A DNA stretch of 64,000 nt, taken from Siphonodentalium dalli. Its lineage: Eukaryota > Mollusca > Scaphopoda > Gadilida > Siphonodentaliidae. The position numbers and the translations under genes were made by a program. The notes under the pieces were generated by a model. That model did no database searches. It worked only from the letters and a program-made list of their open reading frames with translations, and was not told the DNA's origin. Positions 22,801 to 34,062 of the stretch are shown here, one piece after another; the stretch's first letter is position 1, and every line of letters begins with the position of its first letter. The stretch spans positions 200,342,978 through 200,406,977 of the forward strand of contig CP136066.1 of assembly GCA_032622095.1 (NCBI GenBank). The letters run 5' to 3'.

Positions 22801-25800
22801 TATTAAGGTGGATACTCGTGGTGGAGTTGTCGCACCAGGGGACCTGTGGTATTAAGGTGGATACTCGTGGTTGAGTTGTCGCGCCAGGGTACCTGTGGTA
22901 TTAAGGTGGATAGTCGTCGTGGAGTTGTCGCACCAGGGGACCTGTGGTATTAATGTGGATACTCGTGGTTGAGTTGTCGCATCAGGGGACCTGTGGTATT
23001 AAGGTGGATACTCGTGGTTGAGTTGTCGCACCAGGGGACCTGTGGTATTAAGGTGGATACTCGTGGTTGAGTTGTCGCACCAGGGGACCTGTGGTTTTAA
23101 TGTGGATACTCGTGGTGGAGTTGTCGCACCAGGGGACCTGTGGTATTAAGGTGGATACTCGTGGTTGAGTTGTCGCACCAGGGGACCTGTGGTATTAAGG
23201 TGGATACTCGTGATGGAGTTGTCGCACCAGGGGACCTGTGGTATTAAGGTGGATACTCGTGGTGGAGTTGTCGCACCAGGGGACCTGTGGTATTAAGGTG
23301 GATACTCGTGATTGAGTTGTCGCACCAGGGGACCTGTGGTATTAAGGTGGATACTTGTGGTGGAGTTGTCGCACCAGGGGACCTGTGGTATTAAGGTGGA
23401 TACTCGTGGTTGAGTTGTCGCACCAGGGGACCTGTGGTATTAAGGTGGATACTCGTGGTGGAGTTGTCGCACCAGGGGACCTGTGGTTTTAATGTGGATA
23501 CTCGTGGTGGAGTTGTCGCACCAGGGGACCTGTGGTATTAAGGTGGATACTCGTGGTGGAGTTGTCGCACCAGGGGACCTGTGGTATTAAGGTGGATACT
23601 CGTGGTGGAGTTGTCGCACCAGGGGACCTGTGGTATTAAGGTGGATACTCGTGGTTGAGTTGTCGCACCAGGGGACCTATGGTATTAAGGTGGATACTCG
23701 TGGTGGAGTTGTCGCACCAGGGGACCTGTGGTATTAAGGTGGATACTCGTGATTGAGTTGTCGCACCAGGGGACATGTGGTATTAAGGTGGATACTCGTG
23801 GTGGAGTTGTCGCACCAGGGGACCTGTGGTATTAAGGTGGATACTCGTGGTTGAGTTGTCGCACCAGGGGACCTGTGGTTTTAATGTGGATACTCGTGGT
23901 GGAGTTGTCGCACCAGGGGACCTGTGGTATTAAGGTGGATACTCGTGGCTGAGTTGTCGCACCAGGGAACCTGTGGTATTAAGGTGGATACTCGTGGTGG
24001 AGTTGTCGCACCAGGGGACCTGTGGTATTAAGGTGGATATTCGTGGTGGAGTTGTCGCACCAGGGAACCTGTGGTATTAAGGTGGATACTCGTGATGGAG
24101 TTGTCGCACCAGGGGACATGTGGTATTAAGGTGGATACTCGTGGTTGAGTTGTCGCACCAGGGGACCTGTGGTATTAAGGTGGATACTCGTGATGGAGTT
24201 GTCGCACCAGGGGACATGTGGTATTAAGGTGGATACTCGTGGTTGAGTTGTTGCACCAGGGGACCTGTGGTATTAAGGTGGATACTCGTGGTGGAGTTGT
24301 CGCACCAGGGGACCTGTGGTATTAAGGTGGATACTCGTGGTTGAGTTGTCGCGCCAGGGTACCTGTGGTATTAAGGTGGATAGTCGTCGTGGAGTTGTCG
24401 CACCAGGGGACCTGTGGTATTAATGTGGATACTCGTGGTTGAGTTGTCGCATCAGGGGACCTGTGGTATTAAGGTGGATACTCGTGGTTGAGTTGTCGCA
24501 CCAGGGGATCTGTGGTATTAAGGTGGATACTCGTGGTTGAGTTGTCGCACCAGGGGACCTGTGGTATTAAGGTGGATACTCGTGATGGAGTTGTCGCACC
24601 AGGGGGACCTGTGGTATTAAGGTGGATACTCGTGGTGGAGTTGTCGCACCAGGGGACCTGTGGTATTAAGATGGATACTCGTCGTGGAGTTGTCGCACCA
24701 GGGAACCTGTGGTATTAAGGTGGATACTCGTGGTTGAGTTGTCGCACCAGGGGACCTGTGGTATTAAGGTGGATACTCGTGGTTGAGTTGTCGCACCAGG
24801 GAACCTGTGGTATTAAGGTGGATACTCGTGGTGGAGTTGTCGCACCAGGGGACCTGTGGTATTAAGGTGGATACTCGTGGTGGAGTTGTCGCACCAGGGG
24901 ACCTGTGGTATTAAGGTGGATACTCGTGATTGAGTTGTCGCACCAGGGGACCTGTGGTATTAAGGTGGATACTCGTGGTGGAGTTGTCGCACCAGGGGAC
25001 CTGTGGTATTAAGGTGGATACTCGTGGTTGAGTTGTCGCACCAGGGGACCTGTGGTATTAAGGTGGATACTCGTGGTGGAGTTGTCGCACCAGGGGACCT
25101 GTGGTTTTAATGTGGATACTCGTGGTGGAGTTGTCGCACCAGGGGACCTGTGGTATTAAGGTGGATACTCGTGGTGGAGTTGTCGCACCAGGGGACCTGT
25201 GGTATTAAGGTGGATACTCGTGGTGGAGTTGTCGCACCAGGGGACCTATGGTATTAAGGTGGATACTCGTGGTGGAGTTGTCGCACCAGGGGACCTGTGG
25301 TATTAAGGTGGATACTCGTGATTGAGTTGTCGCACCAGGGGACATGTGGTATTAAGGTGGATACTCGTGGTGGAGTTGTCGCACCAGGGGACATGTGGTA
25401 TTAAGGTGGATACTCGTGGTGGAGTTGTCGCACCAGGGGACCTGTGGTATTAAGGTGGATACTCGTGGTTGAGTTGTCGCACCAGGGGACATGTGGTATT
25501 AAGGTGGATACTCGTGATTGAGTTGTCGCACCAGGGGACCTGTGGTATTAAGGTGGATACTCGTGATGGAGTTGTCGCACCAGGGGACCTGTGGTATTAA
25601 GGTGGATACTCGAGGTTGAGTTGTCGCGCCAGGGTACCTGTGGTATTAAGGTGGATAGTCGTCGTGGAGTTGTCGCACCAGGGGACCTGTGGTATTAAGG
25701 TGGATACTCGTGATTGAGTTGTCGCACCAGGGGACCTGTGGTATTAAGGTGGATACTCGTGATTGAGTTGTCGCACCAGGGGACCTGTGGTATTAAGGTG

Positions 25801-28800
25801 GATACTCGTGGTTGAGTTGTCGCACCAGGGGACCTGTGGTATTAAGGTGGATACTCGTGGTGGAGTTGTCGCACCAGGGGACCTGTGGTATTAAGGTGGA
25901 TACTCGTGGTAGAGTTGTCGCACCAGGGGACCTGTGGTATTAAGGTGGATACTCGTGGTGGAGTTGTCGCACCAGGGGACCTGTGGTATTAAGGTGGATA
26001 CTCGTGGTTGAGTTGTCGCACCAGGGGACATGTGGTATTAAGGTGGATAGTCGTCGTGGAGTTGTCGCACCAGGGGACCTGTGGTATTAAGGTGGATAGT
26101 CGTGGTGGAGTTGTCGCACCAGGGGACCTGTGGTATTAAGGTGGATACTCGTGATTGAGTTGTCGCACCAGGGGACCTGTGGTATTAAGGTGGATACTCG
26201 TGATTGAGTTGTCGCACCAGGGGACCTGTGGTATTAAGGTGGATACTCGTGATGGAGTTGTCGCACCAGGGGACCTGTGGTATTAAGGTGGATACTCGTG
26301 GTTGAGTTGTCGCGCCAGGGTACCTGTGGTATTAAGGTGGATAGTCGTCGTGGAGTTGTCGCACCAGGGGACCTGTGGTATTAAGGTGGATACTCGTGAT
26401 TGAGTTGTCGCACCAGGGGACCTGTGGTATTAAGGTGGATACTCGTGGTGGAGTTGTCGCACCAGGGGACCTGTGGTATTAAGGTGGATACTCGTGGTGG
26501 AGTTGTCGCACCAGGGGACCTGTGGTATTAAGGTGGATACTCGTGATTGAGTTGTCGCACCAGGGGACCTGTGGTATTAAGGTGGATACTCGTGGTGGAG
26601 TTGTCGCACCAGGGGACCTGTGGTATTAAGGTGGATAGTCGTCGTGGAGTTGTCGCACCAGGGGACATGTGGTATTAAGGTGGATACTCGTGATTGAGTT
26701 GTCGCACCAGGGGACCTGTGGTATTAAGGTGGATACTCGTGATTGAGTTGTCGCACCAGGGGACCTGTGGTATTAAGGTGGATAGTCGTCGTGGAGTTGT
26801 CGCACCAGGGGACCTGTGGTATTAAGGTCGATACTCGTGGTTGAGTTGTCGCACCAGGGGACCTGTGGTATTAAGGTGGATACTCGTTGTTGAGTTGTCG
26901 CACCAGGGGACCTGAGGTATTAAGGTGGATACTCGTGGTGGAGTTGTCGCACCAGGGGACCTGTGGTATTAAGGTGGATACTCGTGGTGGAGTTGTCGCA
27001 CCAGGGGACCTGTGCTATTAAGGTGGATAGTCGTCGTGGAGTTGTCGCACCAGGGGACCTGTGGTATTAAGGTGGATACTCGTCGTGGAGTTGTCGCACC
27101 AGGGGACCTATGGTATTAAGGTGGATACTCGTGGTTGAGTTGTCGCACCAGGGGACCTATGGTTTTAATGTGGATACTCGTGGTTGAGTTGTCGCACCAG
27201 GGAACCTGTGGTATTAAGGTGGATACTCGTGGTGGAGTTGTCGCACCAGGGGACCTGTGGTATTAAGGTGGATACTCGTGATTGAGTTGTCGCACCAGGG
27301 GACCTGTGGTATTAAGGTGGATAGTCGTCGTGGAGTTGTCGCACCAGGGGACCTGTGGTATTAAGGTGGATACTCGTCGTGGAGTTGTCGCACCAGGGGA
27401 CCTGTGGTATTAAGGTGGATACTCGTGGTTGAGTTGTCGCACCAGGGGACCTGTGGTATTAAGGTGGATATTCGTCGTGGAGTTGTCGCACCAGGGGACC
27501 TGTGGTATTAAGGTGGATACTCGTGGTGGAGTTGTCGCACCAGGGGACCTGTGGTATTAAGGTGGATACTCGTGATTGAGTTGTCGCACCAGGGGACCTG
27601 TGGTATTAAGGTGGATACTCGTGGTTGAGTTGTCGCACCAGGGGACATGTGGTATTAAGGTGGATACTCGTGGTTGAGTTGTCGCACCAGGGGACCTGTG
27701 GTATTAAGGTGGATACTCGTGGTTGAGTTGTCGCACCAGGGTACCTGTGGTATTAAGGTGGATACTCGTGGTTGAGTTGTCGCACCAGGGGACCTGTGGT
27801 ATTAAGGTGGATAGTCGTCGTGGAGTTGTCGCACCAGGGGACCTGTGGTATTAAGGTGGATACTCGTGGTTGAGTTGTCGCACCAGGGGACCTGTGGTTT
27901 TAATGTGGATACTCGTGGTGGAGTTGTCGCACCAGGGGACCTGTGGTATTAAGGTGGATACTCGTGGTTGAGTTGTCGCACCAGGGAACCTGTGGTATTA
28001 AGGTGGATACTCGTGGTGGAGTTGTCGCACCAGGGGACCTGTGGTATTAAGGTGGATATTCGTGGTGGAGTTGTCGCACCAGGGAACCTGTGGTATTAAG
28101 GTGGATACTCGTGATGGAGTTGTCGCACCAGGGGACCTGTGGTATTAAGGTGGATAGTCGTCGTGGAGTTGTCGCACCAGGGAACCTGTGGTATTAAGGT
28201 GGATACTCGTGGTGGAGTTGTCGCACCAGGGGACCTGTGGTATTAAGGTGGATACTCGTGGTGGAGTTGTCGCACCAGGGGACATGTGGTATTAAGGTGG
28301 ATACTCGTGGTGGAGTTGTCGCACCAGGGGACCTGTGGTATTAAGGTGGACACTCGTGGTGGAGTTGTCGCACCAGGGGACCTGTGGTATTAAGGTGGAT
28401 ACTCGTGGTTGAGTTGTCGCACCAGGGGACCTGTGGTATTAAGGTGGATACTCGTGGTGGAGTTGTCGCACCAGGGGACCTGTGGTATTAAGGTGGATAC
28501 TCGTTGTTGAGTTGTCGCACCAGGGGACCTGTGGTTTTAATGTGGATACTCGTGGTGGAGTTGTCGCACCAGGGGACCTGTGGTATTAAGGTGGATACTC
28601 GTGGTTGAGTTGTCGCACCAGGGGACCTGTGGTATTAAGGTGGATACTCGTGGTGGAGTTGTCGCACCAGGGGACCTGTGGTATTAAGGTGGATACTCGT
28701 GGTGGAGTTGTCGCACCAGGGGACCTGTGGTATTAAGGTGGATATTCGTGGTGGAGTTGTCGCACCAGGGGACATGTGGTATTAAGGTGGATACTCGTGG

Positions 28801-30103
28801 TTGAGTTGTCGCACCAGGGGACCTGTGGTATTAAGGTGGATAGTCGTCGTGGAGTTGTCGCACCAGGGGACCTGTGGTATTAAGGTGGATACTCGTGGTT
28901 GAGTTGTCGCACCAGGGGACCTGTGGTATTAAGGTGGATACTCGTGGTGGAGTTGTCGCACCAGGGGACCTGTGGTATTAAGGTGGATACTCGTGGTTGA
29001 GTTGTCGCACCAGGGGACCTGTGGTATTAAGGTGGATACTCGTGGTGGAGTTGTCGCACCAGGGGACCTGTGGTATTAAGGTGGATACTCGTGGTGGAGT
29101 TGTCGCACCAGGGGACCTGTGGTATTAAGGTGGATATTCGTGGTGGAGTTGTCGCACCAGGGGACCTGTGGTATTAAGGTGGATACTCGTGGTGGAGTTG
29201 TCGCACCAGGGGACCTGTGGTATTAAGGTGGATACTCGTGGTGGAGTTGTCGCACCAGGGGACCTGTGGTATTAAGGTGGATACTCGTGGTTGAGTTGTC
29301 GCACCAGGGGACATGTGGTATTAAGGTGGATACTCGTGGTGGAGTTGTCGCACCAGGGGACCTGTGGTATTAAGGTGGACACTCGTGGTGGAGTTGTCGC
29401 ACCAGGGAACCTGTGGTATTAAGGTGGATACTCGTGGTGGAGTTGTCGCACCAGGGGACCTGTGGTATTAAGGTGAATACTCGTGGTGGAGTTGTCGCAC
29501 CAGGGGACCTGTGGTATTAAGGTGGATATTCGTGGTGGAGTTGTCGCACCAGGGGACATGTGGTATTAAGGTGGATACTCGTGGTTGAGTTGTCGCACCA
29601 GGGGACCTGTGGTATTAAGGTGGATAGTCGTCGTGGAGTTGTCGCACCAGGGGACCTGTGGTATTAAGGTGGATACTCGTGGTGGAGTTGTCGCACCAGG
29701 GGACATGTGGTATTAAGGTGGATACTCGTGGTTGAGTTGTCGCACCAGGGGACCTGTGGTATTAAGGTGGATAGTCGTCGTGGAGTTGTCGCACCAGGGG
29801 ACCTGTGGTTTTAATGTGGATACTCGTGGTGGAGTTGTCGCACCAGAGGACATGTGGTATTAAGGTGGATAGTCGTCGTGGAGTTGTCGCACCAGGGGAC
29901 CTGTGGTATTAAGGTGGATACTCGTGGTTGAGTTGTCGCACCAGGGTACCTGTGGTATTAAGGTGGATAGTCGTCGTTGAGTTGTCGCACCAGGGGACCT
30001 GTGGTATTAAGGTGGATACTCGTGGTTGAGTTGTCGCACCAGGGGACCTGTGGTATTAAGGTGGATACTCGTGGTGGAGTTGTCGCATCAGGGGACCTGT
30101 GGT
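19859..30103 (+). repeat. 49-bp minisatellite array, about 209 copies (10.2 kb)
   Basis: The unit reads 'GTGGATACTCGTGGTTGAG' then 'TTGTCGCACCAGGGGACCTG' then 'TGGTATTAAG' (49 bp, measured as 20521 to 20570). The phase holds across the array except for a one-base insertion near 24601 (five G instead of four). Recurrent variants are GGTTGAG/GGTGGAG/GATGGAG/GATTGAG, 'TAGTCGTCGTGG', 'ACATGTGG', 'TTTTAATGTGG' and 'GCGCCAGGGTACC'. The left edge is more variable ('GACACCCG', 'GTTGTTGC'). Because 49 is not a multiple of 3 and each unit has TAA, all frames close within about 49 codons; short frames here are artefacts. Each unit has at least two CpG and a CTCF-like 'GCACCAGGGGACC' core. Confidence 0.98.
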
Positions 30104-30142
30104 TAGTTGTGTACCTCGCCAATTCACTTACCCAATCAGTCT

Positions 30143-30228
30143 ACTTGGACCAGTTGACCATTTCAGTGCCAAGTCCGATTGTTGATTCACCAGGGGACAA
30201 AAATCGGACTTGGCACTGAAAGGGTTAA
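30143..30228. repeat. 86-bp foldback at the right edge of the satellite
   Basis: 'TTTCAGTGCCAAGTCCGATT' pairs perfectly with 'AATCGGACTTGGCACTGAAA'. The right side continues 'GGGTTAA', like the TTAACCCTTT-end elements (compare 15882-16368, 'GAGTGCCAGGTCCGA'). The loop contains 'CACCAGGGGAC', an 11-base match to the neighbouring satellite unit. Confidence 0.85.
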
Positions 30229-31185
30229 CCCATTACGTCTCGCGGACATTGATCTCTACTCAAACACGCATCGAAATCCTATTCTTCTTTGCGATGTAGT
30301 TGCATGGTCGATCGGAATTTTACTAAATCGTGTAAATTATGGGTATTAAGTAAATAGACAGGCTAATAAAGGATGAAATTTTATGTTCGCATCTAATTCA
30401 ACTCCTATAAGTGTAGTGCAAAACGGTAATATTTACACAACCCGACCTTCACGTGTCACTGCGGAGGTAGACCACCCCTAGTAAACTCTTGACTCTATAG
30501 TTAATGAATTTCTCGTCCTTAATTATTAATGGGCTTTCGTGTTTTTTTCTTATAGTTCCATTGGGAGCATCCGTTTAGCACAGATGGTATTTCATTTCAT
30601 CTGATTAGAGACGTGGTCATAGGGGAGGGTCGGTCGCCTCACCGCCAAAATTTTCATCAGCATTTTTAAACGTTGGACATTTCACGATCGAACTAACGGC
30701 AGCTGTAAAAAAATTGGTTCAACAGTTTCGATTGAGATGTTTGTTTGTTTGTTTATTTGTTTTTTATAAAGAAATCTTAAAAACTTAGCTCTCCTGTTAA
30801 ATAAAACAACTTACCAAAATAGACTAACGTGTTTTTCCTGTGGTCGTGTTATGGCGAACATATTATAATTCATAACTGGACTATGAATACCACATTATAC
30901 TGAAGTGCACATAAATTCACGAGTTGAGACTGACATATACTCGGCCTTATTATTTTCGAAGACCAAACTCACATAAGTTACTGCAATTATTTAATTCTCG
31001 AAATGAAAAAACCGCACGGAATCTGTCGATTTTCGTCGGAAAGGTCTTATAGAACTGTAAGTCCTCTAAAGGCTAAGTAGCATTCATAACATAAATCCCA
31101 CTAACTGGACCACATACATGTAGAACAAATATAATACTATTTGTTAGTATTATTACCATCTAAAAGCATAAACATTACTATATTG
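30229..31185. other. No recognisable feature
   Basis: AT-rich, no ORF with domain content. Short (GTTT)n at about 30740. Confidence 0.4.
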
Positions 31186-31189
31186 TTTT

Positions 31190-31318
31190 TTTATTCTATA
31201 TAGTATGACGCATGTGCATGCATACATGTATATATTATGTGTCTGATTCTGTAATTCTATAATCTGCAATATCACTATATGATGACCAGAATAAAATTGA
31301 ATTGAATTGAATTGATAT
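31190..31318 (+). repeat. Retroposon 3' tail with (TTGAA)n
   Basis: 'TATGATGACCAGAATAAAAT' then 'TGAATTGAATTGAATTGA'. The same tail occurs reversed at 38730-38765, and a related version is at 10740-10800. Tails that end in a pentanucleotide microsatellite fit LINE or SINE 3' ends. The body upstream is not recognisable. Confidence 0.55.
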
Positions 31319-31319
31319 T

Positions 31320-32985
31320 GGGAACATATTTTGAACACTTACGGAACGGAAATGCTCTTATTTATGGACAGACTCATTAAAACAGCACTACAAGCTTTCA
31401 TTCTCGACAGCAACAATATTCTAATGACAAGAGTTAGTGTTATTGCGCTACACAGAGACGCAAATGTTACTGTCACTGTCATTTTCCTCTTCCCGATGTT
31501 AACGGGACAATTACGCCGAACGGAGGTTGAATGATAATATTGATAACAGAACACCGTGATCTACTATATATATAGTTGTATTATATATGATACACCAAAC
31601 TGTAATATATTCACTAATGCTCTCCGAAAATGAAGGTCAATAAAGTTTCATCCTATATGTGAATCGACATGACAATAAGATTTAAAATAATCGCATGCTT
31701 ATATATGTTGAGAAATGGGCGATTTGTTCTTATTGGAAGAACAATCATGATTTTGAAGAAAGTAATTAATCATTAACTTGCCAAATTAACTTGTGTGTGG
31801 GCACTGTTTAGTTTATATGTTCGTGTTGAGTAGAAATCAAACCGCCCGCGAGAAATTCGGGTTAATATGTTCAGGCACTGAAATCCGCGAGACAGTCGAC
31901 AGTGAACCTGATAGAGTTTGGCAGAATAATTCGGGCCAGTAAATCCTATCGATAGCGACGCGGATATCGCTTGGCATAATCATTCGGGTGAGTAAATCTG
32001 GGAGCGACACAACTAACCATGTCATAGTAATTATGACGCCCAATTGTCACCAAATTCCACCATAGCATTAATGCAGCACACCTGTTATGACATCGCTACA
32101 GTCCAACATATTTATAATAGTTACTTGTTAATACAATTGTACTAAATGTATCTGTCAGTGAAGTTTCGTATATGTTTGTCACATGGAAATAGGTACGACT
32201 GACTTGGTCACAACATTTAAGAGACGTCCATATAATATTCATTCAAGGAGAAGGAATTATTTGCATTAACATCTCAAATTAATGGTGTTTTCATCGTGTG
32301 TTCGTGTGTGTCTAATGCTTAAAATATATATAGTGATGTATCTGGTAACCATGCAATCCGAGATAACCATATAAATTACTTAGCATTATTGCAACCATTG
32401 GATGCTGTCTTGGTGCGTTCTGTGACCGAATTTCACTGGGGACCATAATTGAAATAAATGGTCGTACGCCCGTTTCTTATGATATCCCCCGATGGTGTTT
32501 TCTCACCTGCTAATATCGGACAATCGACAGCTTGGATTTAACAATGGAAACAGGCAATAAAATGTCTGGCTTGCCTGCGTTTGTTACACCAACACATACA
32601 TGACATTCCCCGAATTGTTAGGAACAAAGTATGACATAAGACACCATCACGAGATAGTCTAAGCTGTCATGATCAGAAAACATGAGTCTGGGTGCTTATA
32701 GACAAATTAAAATACCGACACATTAAGCAAAATGAACATGTCCCAACAATAATTTATTTCAAATAGTGTACAAATACAATATGGAATACCTTAAACATAA
32801 TAAACTACTGATGATAAGAAATACGAATAGGTTACTACGTCATTAGAATTTGTGTTCTTTCTATCAAATGTCATATTGCCATATCCGTAGTTAAGGTGAC
32901 GTCATAAGGGCTTCTAGAAACCAATCATGGGCACAAGAGCTTTGCATGCAATCGTCATACAAACGCCATACCAATTGTAAAATAC
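31320..32985. other. No supportable gene
   Basis: Paired opposite-strand frames of 60-71 codons (for example 31331-31554 and 31837-32043) show no domains. 31860-32000 has repeated 'ATTCGGG' words ('AGAAATTCGGGTT', 'AATAATTCGGGCC', 'AATCATTCGGGTG') spaced 60-70 bp, perhaps a decayed tandem repeat. Confidence 0.4.
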
Positions 32986-32989
32986 AACA

Positions 32990-33410
32990 GGGGGGGGGGG
33001 GGGGGCGCACAAAACTTTTATCACACAGGTCCGGGGTGGGTGGGTCCGAAGAGGCCCGAAAAAATGAGTGCAAATTTTGTTCTATTCACATTTTTGCCCT
33101 TGTTTTAAGTTGTTTTCAAATATATTCATTAATAATTGTGTTCTAAGGCAGGTTATGGCCTTTACATACACTTAGGAACAGGGTAGGTATAAGATATAAG
33201 TAATGCAGGGGATATCTTCCAAAAAAATACCTATACCGGGCGGGGTGGGTGCATCTCAGAGGCCTGAGCAAAATTGTTTGTGCAAATTTTTTCAACCCAC
33301 ATTATGGACATTGTTTTAAGTTGTTTTCACTAATAAATGTGTTCTAACATAGAGTATGACCTTAACCAACACTTAAGAACATATGTAGGTATAAGATAAA
33401 GCACTATCTG
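32990..33410 (+). repeat. Poly-G tract followed by two ~209-bp degenerate units
   Basis: A run of 16 G at 32990-33005 precedes units marked by 'CGGGGTGGGT' at 33032 and 33241. Both continue with 'GTGCAAATTTT', 'TTGTTTTAAGTTGTTTTCA', 'TGTGTTCTAA' and 'GGTATAAGATA'. Similar G/C-rich blocks with 'GGGTGGGTGGG' occur at 37240, 63420 and 63840. Confidence 0.65.
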
Positions 33411-34062
33411 GTGCCAAATAAAAGTGATGACTGAATATATAGGAGTGATGGTTTGCATTTCACCTCAAATTAATATTGAATAGTGCCTGATAGTGCTGGC
33501 ATATTCACTCTGGCTTGTCTAAGGCCATAATTAAAAAGGTATTTGTTTGTCCTCGCCCCGACCGACAAACAAACGGCCGACTGGAAATTCTTTTATTAAG
33601 ATTGAGAATTTTTTTATTTTTTTTTAAATTAAAAAAAATATATATATATATTTTTGAATTTTTTTTTCAGTAGTGGTATGTTGTCTGAGAAGCTCATTTT
33701 CGGTCAGAAACTCCAGCAACTGTGACTGAACAGCATAATAATTATTGTTCTTGTTGTGTTTTTCCAACTATTAAATTTTTAATTTGTTATCAAATTAATC
33801 CCTGACTATTTATTAATATTGATACCCTCGGTCTGCACCATGGAGGGGACCCTTAATATGCCATTCCACCTTGCAAAAAAAAATCCCTACCTACCTACCC
33901 ACCTGAAATTTTTTGGGTAGGGGTGTGGACAAACAAACAATTTATTAATTTTGGCCCAATGACCAAATAATACTAGTGCTGCAGAGTGCTGGCTAACAAA
34001 ATACCTCAAATTACAAAATAAACATGCCAGCCTGTTTATTTGGCTCCAAAGAGTGATACTTA
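33411..34062. other. AT-rich low-complexity DNA
   Basis: Includes poly-A/T and (TA)n at 33600-33670 and a 'CTACCTACCTACCCACC' run at 33887-33903. No gene is visible. Confidence 0.5.

Noticed and set aside
19859-30219. Protein-coding repeats in the 49-bp array (frames at 24488 and 29977)
   Set aside because: A period of 49 shifts the frame each unit and every unit contains TAA. The open stretches are only 76-80 codons and exist only where a variant or the one-base insertion removes a stop.
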